Below, one piece after another: positions 45,783 to 55,989 of a stretch of DNA of 64,000 nt. Both the position numbers and the translations under genes were made by a program. How positions within the stretch are numbered: the first letter of the stretch is position 1; each line of letters starts with the position of its first letter. This stretch comes from Sternotherus odoratus (Eukaryota; Chordata; Testudines; Kinosternidae), in assembly GCA_032164245.1 (NCBI GenBank), contig JAVMKO010000006.1, forward strand, positions 1,875,001-1,939,000, in the 5' to 3' direction. The notes under the pieces are model-generated. The model worked only from the letters and a program-made list of their open reading frames with translations, searched no databases and had not been told where the DNA came from.

Positions 45783-46388
45783 GGTGGGCAAACTGCGGCC
45801 CGCGGGCCACATGCAGCCCACCGGTCATTTTTATCCAGCCCACGGGGGCATGGTGCCGATTGTCCCACACTCCCCAGCCGGGCCGACCGAGCATGGGGAG
45901 CTGCGGAGTGCTCTGGAGCCGGGGGTGGGCAGAGCGGGCTCATCGCGGGGCCCCCTGGGCACAGAGCCATGAGACCCCACGCCCCCGGCTGTGGCGCTGG
46001 GTGGAGCAGGGTTCGCCGCGGGGCCCTCTGGGCACAGAGCCACGGGGCCGCACGACAGGTGGAGCGCGACTCGCAGTGGGGCCCCGTGCCGGGTGGAACA
46101 CCACGCTGATCAAAGTAAGAGGGGGAGGGGCTTAGGTGCTGCAGTGGGGGGGTGGTTAGGGTCAGGGGTCTAGGGTGGGGGCAGTTAGGGAACAAAGAGC
46201 AGGGGGGCTTAGATGGGGGTGGGTTGGGGTGGTTAGGGTGGGGGAGTCTCGGGAGGGGGAAGTCAGTGAAGAAAGAGCGGGAGGCCTAGATAAGGGGTAA
46301 GTTCCTGGGGGGGGCAGTTCTCTACCCAGCCCTCTGCACAATTTTGAGCCCTCATGTGGTCCTCTGGCCAAAACGTTTGCCCGCCTCT
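45783..46388. mobile_element. hAT-like non-autonomous element, G-rich interior
   Basis: Terminal text ggtgggcaaactgcgg on the left and aaaacgtttgcccgcctc on the right are inverted repeats. Between them lie the 'ccgcgggccacatgcagccc' motif and G-rich runs ('gggtggttagggt'). The overlapping 60-140 codon frames on both strands arise from GC-rich composition. No transposase. Confidence 0.65.
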
Positions 46389-46997
46389 TAAAAACACAGC
46401 CCCCCAGGCGGAGGTCAGTTTTCCATACTCCCCTCACCGCCCCGTCTCATGAATCCGTCCTTTCACTTCCTAGAGCTCAGTAAAACTGCGGTTGTGGCTG
46501 CTTAGGTTCTGCCTACTGGAGCCAAGGCCAGGTTTTCTGACTCTGTGGTATCCTCCCTTCCAGGGTCTGCGTGCACAGTGTGGCTGTGCATTGTGTCAAC
46601 TGGACGTCCCTCGTGACCATGGGGCTAAGCCACCAACTCACTCAAAGGGCAGCTCACCCTCCACGAGGCGGAAAGAGACAAAGCTGCAGTCCAGGGGCCT
46701 GTGAGGCAGAAAGGAAGAGTTGAGTTAATACTTCACATGGTCACTCTTCGCTGAGGCTCTTGGAACTAGTGTCCTAGCTTTTTCAAGCAATACCTGCTTT
46801 TATGGCATTGCTTCTTTCTGTATTTGTCAGAGATTTGATGCTGTATTTGACACTTCTCCCATTGGGTGAAATGTAACAGGAGAGAACATAGAATAAACTG
46901 TATGTGTGGATGGGTGGGGAGGAGGAAACCTAATCTAGAAAGACTTTCCCTGTTAAAATGTATCAGATTTTTCTGGGAGGATGAGGGGGAGAGAATT
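46389..46997. other. No gene recognised
   Basis: No recognised domain, RNA or repeat up to the PLE fragment. Confidence 0.4.
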
Positions 46998-47036
46998 CCG
47001 ATGAAGTGGGTATTAGCCCACGAAAGCTTATGCTTC
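46998..47036 (+). ncRNA. Hammerhead-like fold (core ccgatga)
   Basis: Core ccgatga is the closest of the set to CUGAUGA, with only the U4-equivalent differing. It also has the extra A, a fully paired gtggg/cccac stem, gaaa and gcttatgc. Confidence 0.4.
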
Positions 47037-47122
47037 AAAACTTTATAGTTAGTCCTTAAGGTGCCACAGGACTTTGTTACCTCTGCTATTCCAGACTAAC
47101 ACGGCTACCTCTCTGATTCTAT
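46998..47122 (+). mobile_element. PLE 3' terminal repeat fragment
   Basis: Starts at the hammerhead-like core (ccgatga) and runs through 'gtgccacaggactttgttac' to 'tccagactaacacggctacc' and 'tctctgatt'. It is the sense 3' end of the PLE family without the inverted arm. 5'-truncated. No confident target duplication. Confidence 0.85.
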
Positions 47123-48120
47123 TCTTGTGCTGTGGCTTTTCACTTAATTTTTATTCTAGATACAAGAGGAGCTACAGGTAACTCTTGTTAGTCAAAAGCT
47201 TCTTAATGGGTTTTCAGCCTGTAGTTTCTAATTGGGCCAGCATTTTTTGATTTGTATTATTTATTTTGGACTTGGATGAAAATCAAACCATCATAACTTG
47301 AAATGACAAGTGTATACTATAGGATAGTTTCCAGAAGTGTGGCTGGAAGCTTCAGAGCCTGCTGAATGCATTGCAACTGTGGTCAGGATGAAAATTGGGT
47401 GAACAATTAGAACAGACTTGACCAAAACTGTGTACACCTGGAAGTGCCTGTGATACGTAAGTGATGAAAATTACGGGTTACACTTTCTGCTCCGTGGATC
47501 AGGAGCAGTAATAGGCTTTATGTTTGAACTTAATGTGTAAAACAAATTCCTCTCTCAATCGCCAGCCATGCAGAACATCCTATAAAAGCAGAACATAAAA
47601 GGATCTGAGTACCACAAAAAGGTTGTCTAGCTTATTCAGATTACAGATTTAAGAAGTAGACTGTGTTTGGTACATATTTGCTTAGCACTGTAGTTTCACT
47701 ATGTTTTGGTGCCAGATGGAACTACTTTATTAGGAAGTTTCATGTCACAGAAGTTTCATGCACCTGGGTTGTGGCTGCCTAGCAGAGGAAAAAATGTGTC
47801 CATAAAGTCCACTGAGAATAGTTTTATTTTCATCATTGACCAGAAGTGCAAACTCTAATCGGTTGTCACACTGTGGGTTTTTGCTCCTTTTTTTGAAGCC
47901 TGGTTCATTAACATAAAGATGAACACACAAACAAAGCCGGATTTTCAGACAGTCAATATTTATCTGAACGAAACGTTGTTATGCAATTAAATAGCAATGT
48001 AAGTTCAGGCACAGGCCTGGCTTCGGGGGTGGGGGGTATCAGAGTGGTATCAGCATGGCAGGGGAGGGTTAAGAACCATGAACACCTAAGACACTATCAT
48101 TTCTGCACCTGCCTCTAGAT
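47123..48120. other. No gene recognised
   Basis: AT-rich. It includes the second copy of the 34-bp dispersed segment (47900-47933) and nothing else that I can name. Confidence 0.45.
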
Positions 48121-48252
48121 CAGTGGTTCTCATTTACCACTGTAGGCCACACATGAAACTCTGTCGGTGTTACGTGGCCCCCCTCACCACCACAAGATAC
48201 ATACTACCTTTGTGTCCCTGAGGAATCGGATGTCAGGGGTTGAGAACCACTG
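48121..48252. mobile_element. hAT/Charlie-type MITE, 132 bp
   Basis: Termini cagtggttctca and tgagaaccactg are perfect inverted repeats starting with CAG. The flanks ctctagat (48113-48120) and ctctagcc (48253-48260) match at 6 of 8, a decayed 8-bp hAT duplication. No coding capacity. Confidence 0.8.
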
Positions 48253-48354
48253 CTCTAGCCTCATAGCCCATAATTAAGGATGGGGCAAAGGGACATGCCC
48301 ATACTGATACAGACTTAGAAGATTCTGCTAATATTTTAAATCTTCTCTACATCT

Positions 48355-48800
48355 TCCTCTCCTCCAGTCTGAATTTCTCTAGCTTCTCTAGCTCCAGCCA
48401 TTGGATTGTTTTAGATCTTTGTCTGCTAGATTGAAGAGCCCACTATTAAATATTTGCTCCCCATGCACTTATAGACGGTTATAAAATCACCCCTTCATCT
48501 TCTCTGTAATAAATAACTCACTCGCGCTCCTTGAGGCTCTCACTATAAGGCAGGTTTTCTATTTTTTTTCATTGTTCCCACGTTTCTTCTGTGGACACTC
48601 TCCATTTCCAAAACCTTCTTGAAATGCAGACAGCAGACATGGGACACAGTATTCCAGTAGCAGTCAAATGCAGAGGTAAAATAGCATCTTTACTCCTAGT
48701 CAATCACGAGTGGACTAGATTCTGCTGTTCTTACTCATGCAGAGTAGCACTTCACTACTACAGAAGTAATTCCATTCAAGTCAACCGTCCCAGTCAACAC
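48355..48800 (-). mobile_element. Old CR1/L3 LINE fragment
   Basis: Antisense text 'tatagacggttataaaatca', 'ccttgaggctctcactataa', 'ggcaggttttctatt', 'cttcttgaaatgcagacagc' and 'acacagtattccagtagcag' matches the L3-like copies at 19792 and (in reverse) 60100-60300. Highly diverged. Confidence 0.75.
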
Positions 48801-49237
48801 ACTTGAGGTGACTATACAAATGATTTGTTTACAGGTATTTTGTCTTCTAAAGATTTAGAAATAACACTACAACCAGAACGCATCATTCTACAATTCTGCA
48901 CCTTGAGGGGTCACAGACCTGGCAATGGGATGTCCAGACACGTACAGATCTCCTGCCTCCTCATAGTCTCTGCTCCTACAGCTGAATCCAACCATCCAGA
49001 CAGACAACCATGTGGGCAGCTCATTTTTCATTGCTGTCTGAAAGTGTGCACTGAAAGTCCTGTAGCTGCAGCTTTGGGAATAAGGGACTTAATTCTTAGC
49101 ATTTGCATTCCTCACAGGGCTGTGTGTAGCAGAGTATAGGGCTCTTTACTTGGGATTGCTGCACTGTGTTCTCTCAGCAAAGGCTTCTAAAGAAAAGAAC
49201 AAAGGCTCTGCATTAGTAAATGACAATATTATGGTGA

Positions 49238-49304
49238 AAGCGACAGAGTCCTGTGCCATCTTACAGACTAAGACGTATTGGAGCATAAGCTTTCGGGGGT
49301 GATG
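49238..49304 (-). mobile_element. Short PLE terminal-repeat insertion, 67 bp
   Basis: 'gcgacagagtcctgtgccat', 'cttacagactaagacgtatt' and 'ggagcataagctttcg' form the inner part of the PLE terminal repeat. The flanks aatattatggtga (49225-49237) and aatgttatggtga (49305-49317) are a 13-bp duplication with one mismatch, so this very short copy inserted as such. It lacks the last ~40 bp of the family 3' end. Confidence 0.8.
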
Positions 49305-49675
49305 AATGTTATGGTGATTCATTATGAGAAATTACAGGCGTGACCTGCTGTTCCAATGATGAAACTTCTAATACTATCCACAACTGATCCCTGGTTTCTG
49401 CATTTGTGTCTCCCAAAATTCTCTGCTCTTCTCCAATTTGCCCACTCTCCGCTTGTCTTCAATAAAATCACAAACAGGGAGGTTGCCAAATCTATTAATA
49501 TGTCCTACAATACCACCAGATGGACCATAAATCACATTGTGTTAGGTGATGTAGCTACACACAGTCAGACAGTTCCTGCCCTAAAGGTTTTAGGATAAAC
49601 AGGTAAGACAGCTCAAGGATGGGAGGAAGATGGAAAACAAGATATAGAGTAGATTAAGGAGTACTGGTCCCCAGC

Positions 49676-49799
49676 TAGGGTGACCAAATGTCCTGATTTT
49701 ACAGGGACTGTCCTGACTTTGAGGTCTTTTTCTTTTATAGGCTCCTATTACCCCCTACTCCCTGTCCCGAATTTTCACACTTGCTGTCTGGTCACCCTA
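49676..49799. mobile_element. AGGGTGACCA-family MITE with perfect 8-bp TSD
   Basis: 124 bp with ends tagggtgacca and ctggtcacccta. Perfect 8-bp duplication tccccagc at 49668-49675 and 49800-49807. Interior 'tgtcctgattttacaggg' and 'cttttataggctcctatta'. The TSD length assigns it to a hAT-like mechanism. Confidence 0.9.
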
Positions 49800-50235
49800 T
49801 CCCCAGCTCCGGCTCTGGCTCAACTTTTGATATGTGACTCCTGGTCTGGTCCTCAGGTTTTGATTCCTGGGTCTGACCCAGTTATGGTATTTGGCAATTC
49901 TTCTGGTTCTGACACCCCATTTCCTGACCTGGACACATGCTCAAACCCTAGACCTGGCTCAGTACCAGACCACTTATGTCCCGGTCCTAACAAGTGGCTT
50001 GGATGCCCAAACGTAGGACGAGGGCTCGTCACCACCCCTTGGTCCCCCCTTTGGCACCAGAACCACAAAAACAAGGCACCAACTCCAGACCAAGGATCTA
50101 TCATTGCTGACCCAAGTGACTCAGCCAGCAGTACAGATGTATCCCTCCATGAATAACTCGCTCACTCCAAGCAAAAGTAGCTCACAGAGACTTTCCTCGT
50201 CTGAACTGGCTCCTGCAGTCCCTCTATCTTGGACA

Positions 50236-50644
50236 CATGGTTATGAGGAGAGGCTGAGAGAACTGGGATTGTTTAGTCTGCAGAAGAAAAGAGTGGGGGG
50301 GAGGGATTTGATAGCTGCTTTCAACTACCTGGAAGGGGGTTCCAAAGAGGATGGATCTAGACTGTTCTCAGTGGTAGCAGATGACAGAACAAGGAGTAAT
50401 GGTCTCAAGTTGCAGTGGGGGAGGTTTAGGTTGGATATTAGGGGGAAAAAACACTAGGATGGTGGTGAAGCACTGGAATGGGTTCCCCAGGGAGCTGGTA
50501 GAATCTCCTTCCTTCGAGGTTTTTAAGGTCAGGCTTATCCAAGCCCTGATTGGGATGATTTAGTTGGGATTGGTCCTGCTTTGAACAGGGGGTTGGACTA
50601 GATACCTCCTGAGGTCCCTTCCAACCCTGATATCCTATGATTCT
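50236..50644 (+). mobile_element. CR1 LINE 3' end inserted in gypsy element
   Basis: 'gaggagaggctgagagaact', 'aatggtctcaagttgcagtg' and the terminus 'gaggtcccttccaaccctga' with 'tatcctatgattct'. It encodes the ORF2 tail ([25 protein letters not shown]). 5'-truncated. It lies between gypsy leader/gag N-terminal text and the gag capsid region. Confidence 0.9.
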
Positions 50645-51150
50645 AGCCAAGTGATCATCAGAAGTTATGGGGAGTTTTGAACCCGTGCAATTTGCTTGTC
50701 TTACTTTGTCGTCACAAATACCCCAGGGACCAAGCAAATGAGAGAAGTGTTGGAGTAGGCTTCAGCCCTCTTGGAGCAAGGCAGGTCCATTTTGGCCACC
50801 TGGGATTTTTCTGGCACATTCTCTCTGCTATATTTGACAACCCACATCCAGTCTGTATCACTGAAGTGGTGCTGTGGAAGCTTCGGCAAGGACAGGGCCT
50901 GGCCATCACATACGCTGCTCACTTTTGGCATCTGGCAGCAGACACGGATTGGAAGGAGGCAGCCCTATTCCACTAGCTCCCCTGGGGCCTGAGTGGAGAG
51001 GAGAAGGATGAGCTGGCCTACACGGAGAGCCTCTCCCCACTGGATCCTTTCCTTGACCTCGTTCTCCTAACTGACACCTGACTGTGAGAAAGAAGGGAGG
51101 CACAGGTACACCTACACGTTGAACCACCCCAGAGCAAATGGAGATTGATC
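50645..51150 (+). pseudogene. Ty3/gypsy gag fragment
   Basis: The plus frame at 50677-50976 contains 'AIFDNPHPVCITEVVLWKLR', 'QGQGLAITYAAHFWHLAAD' and 'TDWKEAALFH'. The frame continues past a stop into 'GEEKDELAYTESLSPLD'. This matches the capsid C-terminal region of sushi-class Ty3/gypsy gags, the family from which PEG10/RTL genes were domesticated. This copy is broken by stops, so it is a relic and not a domesticated gene. Confidence 0.8.
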
Positions 51151-51479
51151 TAAGCCGCCACCTCGCCCCACAGGAATGAGAACAATGATATTTCTACTGC
51201 AGGGAGTCAGGACATACCGTCGCCTCCTGTCTGATCAGAAAAAGTGCTGGGAAATGAACAGCACAATAAAGGGAGCTGGGTTGGGCACTGTTAATTTTCC
51301 TCACCTCCATACCAGCCTCCCAGATGAAAACAGAGACCTGACGGGCTTCCCCACATTTACAAGCTCCAATACAAATGCACCTCCTGGATCTGGATGCACC
51401 CATCTGCTTCCAATGGACTTTGATCGACCGGGGGGCCTGTCACCATGCCTCAGATAATGTCACAGGGCTGCAGACAATG

Positions 51480-51700
51480 TCATTGATGTCAAGATAACTC
51501 AGGCCTTGTGCATCCCCCTCAAGCCTAAGAGCAGGATGGATCTTGTTGAAAATATTGATAGGTCCCTCCTGTATTCAGGTATGGTGACCCCCAAAACAGT
51601 GTCCCTAGAGGTTGATCTCCAGGGGCACTGTGAACTCACAAGACTTAATGCAATTCGTTACCACACTTCCCCTTATTTCCTGGCATTACTTAGCCAGTGT
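51480..51700 (+). pseudogene. Ty3/gypsy protease-region fragment
   Basis: 'GMVTPKTVSLEVDLQGH' and 'YHTSPYFLALLSQ' align in order with the segment following the catalytic aspartate in gypsy aspartic proteases ('..G.VTHET.PLE...' and '..SP.FPVVLG..WL'). The DSGA active-site segment upstream is not intact. The remnant ends near the PLE insertion at 51857. Confidence 0.65.
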
Positions 51701-51949
51701 GACACGTTATTTCCTGGACCGAGTGGATACTCAACTTTTTTTCCAAGCACTGTCAAAGATTCGGCCTGCAGCCCTCTGAGCCCCATTCTCCAGCCCCACA
51801 TTACGGGCTCCAGCCCAGGATCACGACTCCCAGGGAAGATCCATGACATTGGGGGAATCAGAGAGGTAGCCGTGCTAGTCTGGAATAGCAGAGGTAACAA
51901 AAGAGTCCTGTGGCACCTTAAAGACGAACTATAAAGTATAGAAGCATAA

Positions 51950-52444
51950 TGTGACAAGGTGGCTCCTTGGCTCCCCTGACTCAAGTCCTCTGGGGTTCTG
52001 GCGCGGCACTGGCACCCTGACCAGGCTGCACCAGACCCCGGTTTTCCGCTGCTCCTTAGCAGCCCACTCTCTGTCTGTCTCTCTCTCAGGGTCAGGCTCC
52101 TGCAGGCTAGGAAAGCTAGGTCACCCCTGGGAGGGACCCGTTGTTCTCTTCCCCTGCTTGCCAGCAGCCTCTCCGTCCCTGCTTCCTCCAACTCACTCCT
52201 CACACCCCTCTGCTTTCACCAAACTCACTCCTCTAACTCCCACTGCCTCCAAACTCACTCCTCAAACTCCCACAAGCCTCTCTGGGGAGGAGTCTCTTTT
52301 CAAGGGCTCTGACAGCCTCCTTAATTGGCCTCAGCTGGCCCTGCTTCTGGCTGTGGCAGCCCTGCTCAGCTGGACCCGATTCCCTTGTGGTAAGCCTTCT
52401 AATTACAGGCCTTACTGGCAGCTGTCTGCCCTGGGTCTGCCACA
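51950..52444. mobile_element. Solo LTR, 495 bp, 4-bp TSD
   Basis: Begins tgtgacaaggtgg and ends ctgggtctgccaca, the TG...CA ends of an LTR. The 4-bp ataa at 51946-51949 and 52445-52448 flanks it exactly within PLE sequence. A 4-bp duplication fits gammaretrovirus-like (class I) endogenous elements, but length alone does not prove class. The interior is C-rich with repeats of 'ccaaactcactcct'. No internal coding region remains. Orientation is not certain. Confidence 0.85.
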
Positions 52445-52484
52445 ATAAGCTTTCATGGGCTAATACCCACTTTGTCGGATGCAA
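52445..52484 (-). ncRNA. Hammerhead-like fold in nested PLE
   Basis: On the minus strand: ccgacaa, stem gtggg/cccat, gaaa and gctta. The core and the closing pairs have mutated further than in other copies. Confidence 0.25.
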
Positions 52485-52529
52485 GCAGTGGAAGTGTTCA
52501 GGGGCAGGTATAACCACCAGGGATCACCA

Positions 52530-52667
52530 CCACCACAGCTCCCTAGTAAATATCGAGGCTACGCAGGAGTCTTTGAAAAGAAAAATGCAGATATTCTACC
52601 CCTACCCTGGGATTACAATTGCCTGACGAGTTGATTGTCCAGGGTTCCCTGCAGGTGGATATACTCT
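52530..52667 (+). pseudogene. Ty3/gypsy RT, N-terminal end
   Basis: 'YRGYAGVFEKKNADILPL' and 'WDYNCLTS' match the 'Y.DF.DVFSK..A..LPPHRPYDCAIDL' segment at the start of gypsy RTs. The sequence stops at about 52667 where the hAT relic begins. The next RT residues (SEPK..) resume at 54268. Confidence 0.75.
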
Positions 52668-54266
52668 AGGCAGGTCCAGATTAGGACATTATGAGGCTCT
52701 GTCATGTGTAAGAGGACCCATAACAATTAAAAAAAAACATTTTTTACACAAAGGACTTTGAATCTATAAACATGAAAGCTTTATATTTTCACATATACAA
52801 AGACAACGTTGTAAAACTAGAATACTAACCTAACTAAAACACCTCTTGTAATATGCCTGTTGGAATTATAAAATAGTTTTAAATTAACATATTTTCTTCT
52901 ATGATTTCTTAATTAGTAGATATGAAAACTTTAGATCTACAGCAACACAAAAGCAGTTTCAGTTACACAGACCAGCTTACTTAATGGAAGCAGTATAACC
53001 TGCAGTATGTCTACTGCACATCACATTAATTTTAACGCTGAAATTTAAAGCATTTTTTTTCATGATTTTTGGAGAGCAAAGTCATTGATGATGTCCTCAA
53101 ATGATAAGCTATGGAGTTTGTCACTTTCGATGCACAGAATGCTTAGGGCAGATTGCCTAGAAAATGCTGCAAGAAAAGCTGATCTCTCTCTCCATGTTCA
53201 CTTCTCTATCCTGCCTCCCCCAGGACCACTAATTAGTCTTGAGTTTACACCTCGGACACAGAGTGACAACAAGCTATATGAACAAAAGAGAAAAAGAATT
53301 TACCACAAAAAAGATGGGTAATCTCTAAACAGGGCATTGAGAAAAAAACAAAAACCCCCAAACAAACTAGCCTATATTCAAGCAAATATAATGAATATTA
53401 TAGGCTTTAATAGCCTATAAATCATATATGCACATCATTTGAAATAACTTGTTCACCAAGTACTCAGAATACTGACAGAGGGAAACCAACACAAATTTAT
53501 CCTCCTCAAGATCCACTCGACCCAAGTCCATAAGATGCTCACCTGCAAACTCAAATCATGAGAAGCATGGATGGAGCATGAAGCAGAAAGTGACGTGCGC
53601 GCTAACATACACAACTGTATATATGTGCACAGATCAAAAGAAGAAATATCACTAACACTTAAGAAAGCGAAGAGAAAAAGGAACAAAGGCACTATACGAC
53701 AGAGTGCTGGACCGTAAACAAAAGATGGCAGCTTTCTGGCTCTTACCAGCCAAGGGGGACTCTATATATGACGTCACTGTTGGTACGAGTCCCATATGAG
53801 CATGAGTTTGGCAGGATTGCTTCACAACGCTGCTGACTCCAACCGCACATTTTTCCCCTATTTTATCGGCAGTGAGACCATGTATTTATTTATGAGTTCT
53901 GAAGGCAAAGTCAGAATTTTACCAGTCACAGCTGGCTAACAAAATGCTGCCTTAGGAGACTGATAGATTTACTCGTAGAAATACTAATTTTACAAGTGGA
54001 ATTATCATTTTTTCCCTCAGGCTGTCAATAATGAGCAATCAGTGCAGGGGAAGGGTATTGGTGTAGCCAGAGGAGTATATTTTTGTCATATTTGAATGAA
54101 AATGTCTATATTTAGAGAGAATCTTCTTTTTCTCATATCTCCTTTATCAACCGATTTTGATAAAATTTGAAATGGAGTCAGGGTTTTTTTCCTTTTTTGG
54201 AGGCCCCTCACACTGCAAGGCTCTAAACTGTATTTTAGTTAGTTTATGCCTTAATCTGGCCCTGAC
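52668..54266 (-). mobile_element. hAT-type DNA transposon relic, about 1.6 kb
   Basis: The left end caggtccagattaggacat and the reverse complement of the right end (cagggccagattaaggcat) are inverted repeats. It splits the gypsy RT between the equivalents of 'RIYPL' and 'SEPEL', and the reading sense resumes on the far side. The flanking octamers (actctagg and actatgtc) match only 4 of 8, so the duplication has decayed. A 32-codon hAT C-terminal piece survives on the minus strand. The rest is AT-rich and non-coding, so this copy cannot mobilise itself. Confidence 0.75.
53063..53158 (-). pseudogene. hAT transposase C-terminal fragment
   Basis: The minus frame reads RQSALSILCIESDKL then HSLSFEDIINDFALQKS. 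This matches the pattern '(R)L..LAILSIE.....SLDFEDVINEFA..K' found at the C-terminus of hAT dimerisation domains in ZMYM-like/TTF-type transposases. Only 32 codons are recognisable, and the flanks are out of frame. Confidence 0.65.
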
Positions 54267-54267
54267 T

Positions 54268-54960
54268 ATGTCAGAACCAAAGCCGCAGGCCTTTTGGGCC
54301 TACATCCACGAATACCAGATACAGCCCGTTGCCAGGTTATCAGTGGCCTACCCAGCATAGGCCCTGGTCCTGTTTATATAAAGGGAAGATGGAACACTAT
54401 GTCTCAATGTAGATTATCAAACTTTGAACGAGGTCACAGTCTGAAACCAGTATTCCCTGCCTTTAATCTCAGAACTATTGGACAGTACAATCCTCCAATA
54501 ACATTACTAAATTAGATGTTTGCAGCACATGTTATCTGGCGTGGATTTGAGAGGACAACGACCCCCACGTCTGGCTTGTCTTTGAAAGATTACAGAAGCG
54601 TGGGCTGTCTGACAACCTTGAAAGTTGCACGTTTGACCAACTATTCATTGAGTTCTCATGGCAGAATGTCCAAATGGACCCTCACAAGTCTGAAGCAATT
54701 CACAACTGGTGGCACCCCAGATGTCCCAAGAGTAGCAGCAGTTTCTAGGGTTTGAAATCCACTTTGAATTTCTTAGGACAAATTGCCCCCCCTTATCCAC
54801 AGGTCCACCGTGTTTGCTTGGCCACCTGAAGCAGAGCAAGCCTTTGATCAGGTTCACCTTCATGACAGCCCCTGTTTTGGCACACATGGAGCCCAGCCAG
54901 CCATTTGTGGTGGAGACAGATACTTCTAGCCTGCCTCTTGGTCCTGTTCTGTTCCTCAGT
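54268..54960 (+). pseudogene. Ty3/gypsy RT, central and C-terminal part with core deletion
   Basis: Starts with SEPKPQAFWAYIHEYQ (compare SEPEL.ALR.YI.E.L). It continues with 'EDGTLCLNVDYQTLNEVTV' and 'NQYSLPLISELLD', the fingers motifs. Near 54505-54535 the sequence jumps from the 'TKLD' equivalent directly to 'EDNDPHVWLVFERLQKRGL', so most of the palm around the YxDD box is gone. 'LESCTFDQLFIEF', 'PHKSEAIHNW' and 'TAPVLAHMEPSQPFVVETD' follow. Several frames are used. Confidence 0.8.
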
Positions 54961-54999
54961 TTGGGTCCCAACCTTTTACACCCTTGAATATATTATTCA

Positions 55000-55270
55000 C
55001 ACAAGTACAAACCGCTGAAGTAAATTACAAAATCCTGGACAAAGAGGCTACTTGCTATTAAATCCACTTTTGAAGAGTGACAACACTATTTGGAGGGGGC
55101 TCAAAACCCAATACACGTCTTCACCAACCAAAAAAACCTGAATACCTTCAGAGGCCTCAGGTCCTAAGTGGGTACTTTTCTTCTTCCAATTTGGCTTCAG
55201 TAGTTCGTACTGGACCAGAAATGGGAAGGCAAATGCCTTGTCATGTAAAAGGGATTATCACCAAAGGAAT
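55000..55270 (+). pseudogene. Ty3/gypsy RNase H region
   Basis: 'AEVNYKILDKEAT', then 'KPEYLQRPQVLSGYFSSSN' and 'VVRTGPEMGRQMPCHVK', correspond to the RNase H segment '..NY.I.DKEALA', 'HKNLEYL..PQ.LS.RQARW' and 'YRPG..N.KADALSRK'. Catalytic residues are not complete. Frame changes between the pieces. Confidence 0.75.
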
Positions 55271-55429
55271 GAAGACCTCAGTCTGAAATCACCCCACGCC
55301 CCGAAGTCTCAGAACTTCGACACTGGAACCTGCCTAGATGTTATTGTCCCTCAGACAGCCATTCAGGAAGGTACCTTCACTGGGGGCCTCCACCAGAAAA
55401 GGGAATGGCTAAGATGCAACAATCCATGC

Positions 55430-55985
55430 AGGACAGGGTAACACACGTCAATGGGTGAATATGCATTCCACACAGGCAAGCACAGTTAGAAATACCACGT
55501 TTATGCCACGATGCTCCACTCATAGGCCATTTGGTCACTTCAAGACTTTTTGTACTATTGCCTTTTTTTCTGGTGGGCTGCTATGCATGCTGACATCTGG
55601 GCCTGTGTAGATCCTCCACCGTATGTGCTTGTAGTAAGACCCTGGATCTCAATCACTCTGGACTTCACTGCGGAGCTCCCAAGCTCCAAGGGCCACATCA
55701 GAGTGCTCACGGTCATAGACGAACAAAGATGATTCATTTCATTCCCTGAGACGGTCTGCGTTTGGCTGAGGCAACGGCTCAGCTGCTGGTGACCTTCATC
55801 CTCCTCCTCCATGGGCTCACAGACCAAATTATCTCTGAGCACCACAGTTTGTATCTCGCTTCTGGTGGGAACACACATTTAAGCTGCAACTTCTTGAGTC
55901 CCTCCACATCCACCCAGTATTTCATGCACCGCTCCTCAAGCTCTACATGGAGAATCTCCTTTCAGATCAGTTTCAAACAAACAGC
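55430..55985 (+). pseudogene. Ty3/gypsy integrase remnant
   Basis: 'IPRLCHDAPLIGHL' is the HHCC zinc-binding region, with histidine and cysteine text preserved in part. 'PWISITLDFTAELPSSKGH' and 'IRVLTVIDEQR' are the core-domain start around the first catalytic aspartate (DF). Past a frameshift, 'AEATAQLLVTFILLLHGLTD' and 'QIISEHHSLYLAS' cover the segment leading to the second aspartate, where the usual SDRG is SEHH, so the catalytic residue is lost. Confidence 0.8.
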
Positions 55986-55989
55986 TCCA

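Larger units (their letters stand above)
51857..52515 (-). mobile_element. PLE 3'-end copy, split by a solo LTR
   Basis: The minus-strand PLE 3' end ('aatcagagaggtagccgtgc', 'gtcctgtggcaccttaaaga') is interrupted at 51950-52444 and resumes at 52445 with 'ataagctttcatgggctaat', 'cccactttgtcggatgcaag' and 'cagtggaagtgttcaggggc'. It lies between the gypsy protease and RT remnants. Confidence 0.88.

Noticed and set aside
45752..46195. Long overlapping frames on both strands (127 and 140 codons)
   Set aside because: They lie in the G-rich interior of a hAT-like MITE. The open frames result from GC-rich composition.
50645..51150. Domesticated gag gene (PEG10/RTL-like)
   Set aside because: Stops and frameshifts occur within and after the capsid-like segment, and adjacent pol remnants are equally decayed. 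It is a TE relic.
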